DNA of 35,978 bases from Sphingobacteriales bacterium (GTDB lineage Bacteria > Bacteroidota > Bacteroidia > Sphingobacteriales > Sphingobacteriaceae). The stretch covers positions 1 to 35,978 of the forward strand of contig JAATFQ010000010.1 in assembly GCA_015655115.1 (NCBI GenBank). Direction: 5' to 3'. The notes beneath the pieces were generated by a model. It made no database searches and was not told where the DNA came from. It saw only the letters and a program-made list of their open reading frames with translations. Every line of letters starts with the position of its first letter. The first letter of the stretch is position 1. Shown one piece after another: positions 27,300 through 34,811 of this stretch. Position numbers and translations under genes: made by a program.

Positions 27300-28545
27300 A
27301 TGGAAACACAGGAAGACAGATTAAAAGATATCATAACCGATATTGAGGGCACCCAGCCTCAGCATATCCAAAAGAATGATAACAATGCGCCTTTTGAACT
27401 GAAGAAAGATGCACATCTGGTAACAGATCTATCGGGAAATATCGGAGCCCTGTTTATCAGAGCACTACTGGACAGGCTGAATGTAAATGAACATCATTTA
27501 GCTAAATGGCATCTGGAAAATAAGTTCAGGCAATACCAGATCCTGAACTACTATGCTCCTAATTGTATGGCCATGACCATGGGTGTTTCTGAGCTGTTAA
27601 ACAGTGACAATGGGATTCAAAAAATAAAGGAATTATGTCAAAATGGCTTTTTTATTAAGCATGCCTCGGAGACGGGTCAGGCAGAGCCAAAAGTTTTGAC
27701 AGGACGGATGAATTAGAGGATATCATAAAGTGTTATCCGAACGAAAATGGTCCATTGGAAAAATGGATCTTACAAGAAAGACTGGAGTTTACCAGCGAAT
27801 TCAGGATTCATACCTTTGATGGAGATATCATATATGGGCTGACATTTCATATGGAAGGCGAAAGTGCATCGGGCAGAGCTGACGCTGAAGAATTTTTGAA
27901 ACTCATCCTGCAAAAGTTGCCGGATACAATTCTGCTGGGTACTTTAATTGGCTGGGATATAGGGATTACGAATAACAAGTGTTTTGTAATCGAGACAAAC
28001 ATCACTGGTTTTCATTCAGAATTCAATGCCGGGTTGCAAACAAGCGGATACTTTGGAGATGGTTATCATGGACCAATAAGATGTGCATGGATCAATACCT
28101 ATTTCAGATTTAAGTATAACGTTTCCATAGGCTCAGTAGAAAAAGATCTCCTCTCCACGGATCAATTTTATAAGGAATTTATATTTTATCTGTCAATTTT
28201 CAAGAATGAACACTTCGAAATTCTCCAAAACAAGGTAAGAGGTGACACCGTAGCTTGTATACTAGATCTTGGTGATGAGATAGATAGCTTATTGATTATT
28301 TATTAGGTTATTTCATTGTACAAAATTTTGCCGAAATCTATTATCTCATCATCAATGACAAATATTCCTGGTCATTTACATCGTTGTTTTCAGGAAATAA
28401 ACTGCTCAAGGTGCTGTTCGAACAAGCATTGTTCTCCGAAGAAGATTATGACTTAGTGAAACAGCTAAGTCATCAGCAACAAAAAATGATCTTTTCTTAT
28501 CAGGCAGCTGAGCGTATAAAGGAAAAATCCAACTTCATTGTGTGA
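27300..28545 (+). pseudogene. ATP-grasp-like ligase gene split into three frames
   Basis: Three consecutive frames make one plausible protein of about 415 aa. Frame 1 runs from ATG 27300 to about 27688 (ending FIKHASETGQAEPK). Frame 2 continues SFDRTDELEDIIKCYPNENG, LEKWILQERLEFTSEFRIHTF, GWDIGITNNKCFVIETNI to about 28287. Frame 3 continues LIDYLLGYFIVQNFAEIYYL to a TGA at 28543-28545. A missing A in the AAAA run (27689-27692) and a missing base near 28287 account for both shifts. The EFRIH strand and the GWDIG...VIETN segment (Asp and Glu-x-Asn metal ligands) are ATP-grasp features. The substrate is unknown. Two indels in one gene argue for real decay. Confidence 0.7.
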
Positions 28546-28558
28546 CGCAGACCCTTCC

Positions 28559-29200
28559 CTATTCAGTCTCTTTAATATAATGAAAGCAGCCATTTTTCAC
28601 AATCTTTACCAGGCGGTTCTTTTGTGAATCTTCTTTATAGATATAATAAAGGCCAAATGCCCGCCGCAGGTTATCAGGCGTAATTCCTAAATCAAACGTA
28701 TTTTGGATGTGTGTAAAGATAGCCAGCGCAGTTCTTGGAACATCAAAATACCCTTCGCGTGTAAGCAGCGCAATGGTATCAGTAATGATCACCAGATTAT
28801 AATAACTAGGTGCGCTTTTATCCAGCCAGGAATCTGTTGTCAGATTTACGCCGTTGCTAAAGAACACCTCTTTTTCATCATTATCTTTATAAAGGATACA
28901 GTTCTGGAACCGGAAGTCACCATGAAAAGAAGTTTCAGATTCGACCTTTACGCTATCTACCAATATATCTTCCAGTGCCGGGCAGCCATAATCGATATCA
29001 CCCAAAATTGCACTCAGTTTGTTTAAAACCTGGGGAGGGTAACATTCAGTCTTAAAAGATTCAACACTATCTACATAATTATCAGGTCTTCCAACGAGAA
29101 AAGACAGCACTTCAGGACTAAATGATTTTAATGTTCTGGCTTTAAATATTCCGCTAATGATCTGCAGATGTGATTTTGGTATTTCGACTATAGTACTCAT
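28559..29200 (-). CDS. Unknown-family paralogue C (HTH-like N-terminus)
   Basis: The ATG at 29200 gives 213 aa, the same length as its relatives, and aligns MSTIVEIPKSHLQIISGIFK with their starts. The frame also opens upstream at a GTG, which was rejected. Shared blocks are SPEVLSFLVGRPDNYVDSVE, VLNKLSAILG, YYNLVIITDTIALLTREGYF, then a PDNLRRAFGLYY helix and NGCFHYI near the end. It is the most diverged of the three. It is convergent with the broken ATP-grasp gene, whose end is 13 bp away. Function unknown; a helix-turn-helix role is suggested only by the N-terminal pattern. Confidence 0.65.
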   Translation of the reverse strand: MSTIVEIPKSHLQIISGIFKARTLKSFSPEVLSFLVGRPDNYVDSVESFKTECYPPQVLNKLSAILGDIDYGCPALEDILVDSVKVESETSFHGDFRFQNCILYKDNDEKEVFFSNGVNLTTDSWLDKSAPSYYNLVIITDTIALLTREGYFDVPRTALAIFTHIQNTFDLGITPDNLRRAFGLYYIYKEDSQKNRLVKIVKNGCFHYIKETE

Positions 29201-29367
29201 AAATTTTTGAATGAAGAAGCTATAAATGTGTTCTTGACGGATAATTTCGTAACGCAAGTTTAGCACTTTTCAGGCAAAATAAATGTGATTTAAAGCACTT
29301 TAAAAAAGTTTGTTGATCAGATTTGTTCATCATGACAATTCATTGATATGTCACCCAACCCTTTACC

Positions 29368-29931
29368 TCAATACAAACCCAAAGTAATTTCTATCTGATT
29401 TTTTTCTATCAGGTCCAGCTTTTCGAGCTGTTGCGCCATATAGATGCCCGTTAGCCTTCCATTACCCTCAACGGCAACATATGGCCCAATTTTATCAACA
29501 GCCAAAAGGGTTATCCCTTCCAGGTTCACTTCATTTCTTTTTAAGGCACCCAGTATTCCGGTTACCCTGGTATCCAGGTATGGAATCCGCTGGATATTTC
29601 GGGCCGCATCGGCGATCAGATAGGAGCCCTGTGTATTTCTTTCCCAGCCTGGCAGCTGCAAAGTATAGATCATATCCAGATCAGATTTATTAATTTCCAG
29701 AACGGCTTTGTACCATTTGATATAGTTAGACAAGGAGTCCACTAAGACCTGCTTCATTTCCAGAACCATATCTATCCCTTCCATTTCTAAATAACGGCTA
29801 CCTGAATTTAGCATGGCCAGGGTTTCCTCTCTATGCGCTTCATAAGCTGGATTAAAGAATTCGGAATATACTTCTCCTTTCGCCCATCTTTTTAGCACTT
29901 CATGCCTGTCAATTTTCTCAATTATCTTCAT
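29368..29931 (-). CDS. Hypothetical protein with a ParB-like EGNGRLT motif
   Basis: About 187 aa from ATG 29931 (MKIIEKIDRHEVLKRWAKGE); the frame is open further upstream to a TTG at 30012, with an ATG at 29964 as another option. The N-terminal half is helical with SEFFNPAYEAHREETLAMLN. The C-terminal half has ILGALKRNEVNLEGITLLAV, then VAVEGNGRLTGIYMAQ, which resembles the EGHxRLTA region of ParB/sulfiredoxin-fold proteins. EGNGR is also reminiscent of Fic proteins, but the HPF part is absent. It stands alone between paralogue C and the 11-bp-unit palindrome. Function unknown. Confidence 0.6.
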   Translation of the reverse strand: MKIIEKIDRHEVLKRWAKGEVYSEFFNPAYEAHREETLAMLNSGSRYLEMEGIDMVLEMKQVLVDSLSNYIKWYKAVLEINKSDLDMIYTLQLPGWERNTQGSYLIADAARNIQRIPYLDTRVTGILGALKRNEVNLEGITLLAVDKIGPYVAVEGNGRLTGIYMAQQLEKLDLIEKNQIEITLGLY

Positions 29932-30154
29932 TTCTTTAATTAAAAAATTTTGGAGCCTCCTCATCCCGACAGCATATTTGAATTGATGATCACGAATATT
30001 TGGCTTTAACAAGATACAAATAAAAAAATACGATACGAATACTAATCACAGAGACATTTGACCCCTTTTTCCTGACAAAAATACAACCAGAATTATCATT
30101 ATTAGCAAAATAAAAAACACAACGACTATGTTTTAAAGGATTGGGCAGTGTCTG

Positions 30155-30388
30155 TAACGGTCCGGGAACTCGTCTGGATGTTGCCCAGTTGTTGCCTGAC
30201 TGTTGCCCAGTTGTCGCCCGGGCAACCGTACCCCATCCGTACCCCAACCGTACCCTAACTGTACCCCAACTGTACCCTTAGGTATAGATGGGGTACGGAT
30301 GGGGTACGGTTAGGGTATAGTTGGCCGGGCAACAGTCAGGCAACAACCGGGCAACAGTCAGGCAACATCTACCGTTACCAGTCCGTTA
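30155..30388. repeat. 234-bp inverted repeat made of 11-bp units
   Basis: Between TAACGG (30155) and CCGTTA (30388) the left side runs: three units like TTGCCCAGTTG (30181-30213), a 13-bp spacer (30214-30226), then five units like CGTACCCCAAC (30227-30281). The right side mirrors it: GATGGGGTACG twice and GTTAGGGTATA (30287-30319), a 13-bp spacer (30320-30332), then CAGTCAGGCAA, CAACCGGGCAA, CAGTCAGGCAA (30333-30365). The transcript would fold into one long hairpin with few mismatches. It fills most of the 657-bp gap between the ParB-like gene and the truncated glycosidase; the rest of that gap holds no clear gene or promoter. No transposase is near. Confidence 0.88.
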
Positions 30389-30588
30389 CCGATGTTATGT
30401 CCTATACTGGTATTAGTTTACAGTAAGAAAGTGAATTACTAAATTGGGTTTACACTGAAATAGTGTTTTACTGAACTGTGACATTAACTATATCCGATAA
30501 GCTCCATATGAGATAAATACAGTACCAAATAGGATGAAGGCATAGATTTCTCTACTCTGTATTGGAGAAACCAGTACTTCAACATCAA

Positions 30589-32037
30589 ATGAGATCTATC
30601 TGCAACCTAACATTTATCAGTCTACTAATTTTAAGCCAGTCCAGCCCCGCTCAAATCTATTATGACACCAGTGTACCTAATCCCCTGGTAAAAGAAAACA
30701 CTTTCATTAAGAAATTGCCGGATACAGCACAGCCACCATCATTCGAAGGTATCAGATCGAAACTCCCCGAGCCCATCTGGCCCAAAAGGAAAGATGTGAT
30801 CAATTGTTACTGGAATGCCTGGCAGATTGCATTTTCAAACCTGCATAGTGTAACAAAAGAAAACAAATTTGTAGCGCCGTATATCGACGCAGCGTTTAAT
30901 GATCATATTTTCATGTGGGATTCCACCTTTATGTTACTATTTGGACGCTATGGACACCATGCATTTAACTTTCAGGGTACACTGGATAATTTCTATAGTA
31001 GTCAGCACAAGGATGGATATATCTCCCGGGAGATTGCAGAATCAAGCGGTGCCGAGATATTTGAAAAGTTTGACCCGTCGAGTACAGGCCCCAATGTAAT
31101 GCCCTGGGCAGAATGGGAATATTACCTCAATTTTAACGATAGAGACAGACTGAATGCTGTATTCACCCCTCTCCTTGCCTATTACCAATGGTTACGGATT
31201 TACCGCTGCTGGCCTGATGGCTCCTATTATTCGAGCGGATGGGGATGTGGAATGGATAATCAGCCACGCGTACAAAGTGGTTTCGATCCAAGGTTTAGTC
31301 ATGCTTTTATGTCCTGGATAGATACGACTCTGCAACAAATATTTGCCGGCAAAATTCTCATTCAGATGGCAGAAAGATTAAATCGTCAGCATGAAGTAAA
31401 AGAGGTCGGATTGGAGATTAAACAGCTGACTGATTATGTCGACAAGAACATGTGGGACGAACATACTGCCTTCTTTTATGATAGATTCAGAGATGGAAAA
31501 TTGTCAAAAGTCAAAAGTGTAGCCGCTTACTGGGCTTTACTAGTGGAAGCAGTACCACAAGAAGATCTAAAAAACTTTATTGCGCACCTGGAGAATCCTG
31601 ATGAGTTTGCACGCTTACACCGCGTACCGACACTTTCTGCAGATGATCCTGGGTATAATCCAGAAGGAGGTTATTGGCGTGGTGGTGTGTGGGCGCCGAC
31701 TACTTACATGGTATTAAGAGGGCTCACTAAATACAAGCAGGATTCACTGGCTCATGAAATTGCAGTGAATCATCTGGACAATGTGGTTAAGGTATTCAAT
31801 CAGACAGGCTCTTTATGGGAAAATCATGCTCCCGATCAAGTTAAAGGTAATGATCACAAAGATCTGGTAGGCTGGTCGGGCCTGGTCCCCATCTCAGTGC
31901 TTTTTGAATATATTTTTGGCATCAGGCCAAATGTACCGGAGAATACGATTGTCTGGGACATCAGGACAAAAGATGAATTTGGCATTAGGAAATACCCGTT
32001 AAGCGTAACCTCTTTCAGTTCTTCATTTTGTGCGTAA
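30589..32037 (+). CDS. Secreted GH63/trehalase-like glycosidase, C-terminally truncated
   Basis: The 482-aa protein from ATG 30589 has a signal peptide (LTFISLLILSQSSPAQ); a TTG nine codons upstream is an unlikely start. The (alpha/alpha)6 barrel resembles the MGH1-like/GH63 group: DHIFMWDSTFMLLFGRYG, the GCGMDNQPR loop, the GGYWRGGVWAPTTYMVLRGL block and GWSGLVPISVLFEYIFG. Catalysis uses Asp/Glu in the MWDST and YWRGGVW regions in relatives. After WDIRTKDEFGIRKYPL the homology stops and the last 12 codons are antisense to a glycosyltransferase start. The C-terminal beta domain is therefore missing. The remaining barrel might fold, but activity is doubtful. Confidence 0.72.
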   Translation: MRSICNLTFISLLILSQSSPAQIYYDTSVPNPLVKENTFIKKLPDTAQPPSFEGIRSKLPEPIWPKRKDVINCYWNAWQIAFSNLHSVTKENKFVAPYIDAAFNDHIFMWDSTFMLLFGRYGHHAFNFQGTLDNFYSSQHKDGYISREIAESSGAEIFEKFDPSSTGPNVMPWAEWEYYLNFNDRDRLNAVFTPLLAYYQWLRIYRCWPDGSYYSSGWGCGMDNQPRVQSGFDPRFSHAFMSWIDTTLQQIFAGKILIQMAERLNRQHEVKEVGLEIKQLTDYVDKNMWDEHTAFFYDRFRDGKLSKVKSVAAYWALLVEAVPQEDLKNFIAHLENPDEFARLHRVPTLSADDPGYNPEGGYWRGGVWAPTTYMVLRGLTKYKQDSLAHEIAVNHLDNVVKVFNQTGSLWENHAPDQVKGNDHKDLVGWSGLVPISVLFEYIFGIRPNVPENTIVWDIRTKDEFGIRKYPLSVTSFSSSFCA

Positions 32038-32075
32038 CTCAGGAAGATAATATCAATTTCAATTCTGTCTGCCAT
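32001..32075 (-). pseudogene. Glycosyltransferase family 2 N-terminal fragment
   Basis: Reading minus from ATG 32075, about 25 codons give MADRIEIDIIFLSYAQNEEL then KEVT, the start of bacterial GT2 enzymes (xIDIIxLSYAKNEELKxLT). Homology ends at about 32001, exactly where the convergent glycosidase homology ends. The rest of the glycosyltransferase gene is absent. This is a scar of a deletion or inversion that joined two truncated genes tail to head. Confidence 0.6.
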
Positions 32076-32140
32076 TATGATGATTTTTGCGCTCACCACA
32101 ATTGACAAAAAAATAGAATTGTAACGTGATCCTTAAAAAT

Positions 32141-32158
32141 CTGAGACATTTGTCTCAG
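32141..32158. other. Perfect 18-bp palindrome CTGAGACA-TT-TGTCTCAG
   Basis: Eight-base arms with a TT centre lie in the 266-bp gap between the truncated glycosidase and fecR, where nothing else but the fecR terminator is seen. There is no T-run, so it is not a typical terminator. It could be an operator or a left-over of the nearby rearrangement. Confidence 0.5.
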
Positions 32159-32210
32159 GAATAGAATTCAACAGGCAATATTTTAAAGAAGGATAACGAA
32201 TTTGGTATTT

Positions 32211-32262
32211 AAAAAAAGGTAACCGGGCGCCAGACGCTAACCTCTCCACATACCGGTTACCT
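32211..32262 (-). terminator. Rho-independent terminator of fecR
   Basis: AGGTAACCGG (32217-32226) and CCGGTTACCT (32253-32262) form a 10-bp stem with a small inner GCG/CGC pairing. On the minus transcript it is followed by seven T (32217-32211). It lies 41 bp after the fecR stop, which shows that no SusC gene is co-transcribed. Confidence 0.85.
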
Positions 32263-32303
32263 AATAAACAATTTATCGCTATCTTTCTGTTTCTACTGTA
32301 AAC

Positions 32304-33500
32304 CTAAGGCAAGACAATAATCTTTCTTCCTTCTATTTTAAACTTTACAGACTCTGTGAGCTCCAGCTTTTTCAATACCTGTGAAACATTACTATATCTC
32401 GATATAGTACCACTGAAACGCTCCTCACTACTCATACCATTGACATTAACAATCTCCACATCATACCAGCGGGATACTTTTCGTAAAATGCTTCCCAGGC
32501 TTTCATTATCGAACATGAAGTATCCGTTTTTCCAGGCTATAGCTTCATCGATATTCACCGCTTTAATTTGAATTGCTGATTCGCGGTTTCCATCCACGAC
32601 GCCTGCTTGCTGACCGGGTTTAATGATAACAGATAGATTGGAATTGATTTTATTGACTTTAACACTTCCTTCCATGAGGGTAGTCCTGGTTAACGGTTCA
32701 TTTCTATACGCGTTGATATTGAAATGCGTACCCAAAACCGTAACCTGCTGACCATCAGTAATTACCTCAAACGGTTTAGCTTTATTTTTAAAAACTTCGA
32801 AGTAAGCTTCACCCGAAAGCTGAACTACCCGCTCATTACCATTAAAGGCGATGGGATATTTTAAGCTGGAGGCGGAGTTGATCCATACTTTGGTACCGTC
32901 GGGCAAAACTAACTGATATTGACCACCGTTCCTGGTTTCAATGGTATTGTAACTGAGCTCCGCTCCTGTTGCCGCCACCGCATTATAGACCAATTGGCCA
33001 TTGGTAGCATTGTTAATACTTGCACCGTTAGGATCGGCAATTTTTCCTTTTGTTGCTCCACTCAGCGAAATCTTCGAGCCATTGCTTAAGGTCAAAATCG
33101 CTTTATTACCTCCGGGAGCAATATCGCTTGTAGTATGATTAACACAGACAAAGCGATTCGCATCGCTTTGTCTGGTAAAATAAAAGACCATAGATAAGAC
33201 TACAGCCAAAGCTGCTGTTAGCTGCATCCACCGCTGCCTGTATATGGGAATATAGGAAACCGCTACAATTTGGTCACTCTGCTGTTCGTCGCCCCGCTCC
33301 TTAATTCGCTGGTCGATACCTGCATGCATCCGCTTGCTGATCGCTTCTTTTTCTTCTTCGCTAAGTGGTTCCAGGACATCTGGTTCGTCGGAGAAATGTT
33401 CATAATATTTCTCAAGGAATTCTTTTTCGCCTGCTGTGGCCCTACCCTCGACGTAGTCATCGACCATACCGAGGAATAATTCTTTAGTTAGTTTTTTCAT
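32304..33500 (-). CDS. FecR-family anti-sigma factor
   Basis: The 398-aa inner-membrane protein has a cytoplasmic anti-sigma region (about 1-88, EYVEGRATAGEKEF-like start), one membrane helix (about 91-108, LTAALAVVLSMVFYF) and a periplasmic FecR domain. That domain contains YQLVLPDGTKVWINSASSLK, VVQLSGEAYFEVFKNKAKPF, and VLGTHFNINAY, then a C-terminal DUF4974-like domain (FDNESLGSILRKVSRWYDVE). Such proteins bind an ECF sigma factor and release it when an outer-membrane SusC-type transducer is loaded. Its cognate sigma gene upstream carries an in-frame stop. A strong terminator follows and no transducer gene is adjacent, so the system looks orphaned. Confidence 0.9.
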   Translation of the reverse strand: MKKLTKELFLGMVDDYVEGRATAGEKEFLEKYYEHFSDEPDVLEPLSEEEKEAISKRMHAGIDQRIKERGDEQQSDQIVAVSYIPIYRQRWMQLTAALAVVLSMVFYFTRQSDANRFVCVNHTTSDIAPGGNKAILTLSNGSKISLSGATKGKIADPNGASINNATNGQLVYNAVAATGAELSYNTIETRNGGQYQLVLPDGTKVWINSASSLKYPIAFNGNERVVQLSGEAYFEVFKNKAKPFEVITDGQQVTVLGTHFNINAYRNEPLTRTTLMEGSVKVNKINSNLSVIIKPGQQAGVVDGNRESAIQIKAVNIDEAIAWKNGYFMFDNESLGSILRKVSRWYDVEIVNVNGMSSEERFSGTISRYSNVSQVLKKLELTESVKFKIEGRKIIVLP

Positions 33501-33600
33501 ATGTATGATAGTAGTGTATAAAATCAGGGTACTTTCCTAAAAACATTCCTGAAATGTGTACGTTCTGCCTCTATTTTATATTTTGATTACGTTTATCTGA

Positions 33601-33876
33601 CTATTTGAAATTTGCACCTCTCCCATTCAGTATCTCAAAGGCTTCTATCACTACCATGATGAGATCGAACTGGGCCTTTCCTACTTCTTCTCTTTCCTGC
33701 TCTACGAGCTCTTGTAATTCTTCAAAATCCATAATCACAAAGAAGGTGATAAATGACTCAGCACCGGACATCCCGGGATGTACACGCTTAAATTTGGTAT
33801 ACAACCTATGCAACATATTGCTCCTTAAATAATCTTCGTTGTTGTCTTTCCCGTGATCGAATGATTTATGTTTCAT
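33601..33876 (-). CDS. Small protein between sigma and fecR, unknown function
   Basis: The 91-aa frame (ATG 33876, after an A-rich leader) encodes a soluble, helical, acidic-basic protein: NMLHRLYTKFKRVHPGMSG, AESFITFFVIMDFEELQELV, EQEREEVGKAQFDLIMVVIE. No signal or membrane segment. The composition looks like a real gene. It lies 97 bp after the sigma gene and 100 bp before fecR in the same direction, an unusual insertion in what is normally a sigma-FecR pair. No family is recognised. Confidence 0.6.
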   Translation of the reverse strand: MKHKSFDHGKDNNEDYLRSNMLHRLYTKFKRVHPGMSGAESFITFFVIMDFEELQELVEQEREEVGKAQFDLIMVVIEAFEILNGRGANFK

Positions 33877-33973
33877 CTTTTTTATTTTAGAACTAATGAA
33901 TAAATAAATCTATAACTATATAATAGTGTCTAAAAATAATTGCGTGTACTATGAGGTATGAAAATATTTTTTT

Positions 33974-34549
33974 TTAAGCCATACTGAGGGCCACCATCAT
34001 CTTGCTCAGAAACTTCCGCAGGCTTGCGTAGGAGTTGAGGAGCTGGTTTTGTACGGTTTTCTGGGAGATATTCAGTATCACGCTGATTTGCCTGGTACCT
34101 ATGTCCTCCATATATTTGAGCCGGAAGATCTCGGCCCTTTTTACGGGTTGCATACCTAACCAAATGGCAACACAGCCTCTAAGCTCTTTTTCGTTGAGCA
34201 TGGTGTCGGCATTAATGTTATAATAAGCCATACTTTCGAAAGGTTCCTCAAATTCAGGATTGTTTTTTCCTTTCCTGTAGATGGCGTATACCTGGTATTT
34301 TGTACAGGTGAACAGATAACTGCAGAGATTGACAATATCCTTATTCTCTCTTTTTTCCCATAGGTCGGCGAAAATGTCCTGTATCAGTTATTCAATTTGT
34401 TCTGTGTTTTTTAACCGCTTGTGGGCTTCGGAATACAATTTCTGCCAGTACCTGTCGTAAATATCATCGAACGCAGCCCTGTCCCCCTTTTTCATCCTAC
34501 GGAGCAGGTCCTCATCTCTTAGCAACTGGCTGGTAATCGGGTTTGGCAT
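33974..34549 (-). pseudogene. ECF sigma-70 factor with an in-frame TAA in region 2
   Basis: The frame starts at ATG 34549 (MPNPITSQLLRDEDLLRRMK) and has region 2 (GDRAAFDDIYDRYWQKLY). After KNTEQIE a TAA stands at 34390-34388, where relatives have Glu or Asp. The same frame continues LIQDIFADLWEKRENKDIV to region 4 (RAEIFRLKYMEDIGTRQISV, ILNISQKTVQNQLLNSYASL) and ends at 33974. Total 191 codons, a normal ECF length. One substitution explains the break. As read, only 53 residues are made, without promoter-recognition region 4, so the downstream FecR has no intact partner here. A downstream restart at Met (34231) would give region 4 only. Confidence 0.88.
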
Positions 34550-34747
34550 TTATGCTAATTTAAAATGTTTGACTTACGAAATTGCTTTTTGAACAGATGT
34601 TATGGGGTGGTAACATACATTCTTATGGATGGCCTAAAAATATTTCTGCTTTTGCTAAATGCTTTTAAATTGTACTATGATTAACATTTACGAAGAAACG
34701 GCTGTAACTTATATTAAATATAAATAGTTTTTTCCAGACTAACTTCC

Positions 34748-34774
34748 TTGTGTGCAAGGATTTATATAGTTTTG
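34748..34774 (+). promoter_or_regulatory. Candidate Bacteroidota promoter of the rhamnosidase gene
   Basis: A TTG at 34748-34750 and TAGTTTTG (TAnnTTTG) at 34767-34774 are 16 bp apart, slightly closer than usual, and 37 bp from the ATG. A CCTTG/CAAGG inverted repeat (34746-34759) overlaps the -33 side. The 262-bp gap (34550-34811) also contains the divergent sigma-gene promoter, which I could not place. Confidence 0.4.
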
Positions 34775-34811
34775 TTCCCACCAAATATTAAATCGACAAA
34801 AGTTGACACGT

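Noticed and set aside
29368..29931. Fic-domain AMP transferase because of EGNGR
   Set aside because: The preceding HPFx of the Fic motif is absent and the surrounding sequence fits a ParB/sulfiredoxin-like fold better.
29990..30247. Minus-strand 85-aa open frame at the palindrome
   Set aside because: It translates one arm of the 11-bp-unit inverted repeat and the A/T-rich flank; no ribosome site or protein-like composition.
30155..30388. Insertion-sequence ends or a miniature transposon
   Set aside because: The inverted symmetry is continuous through the centre and made of 11-bp units, with no transposase and no visible target duplication; kept as a repeat instead.
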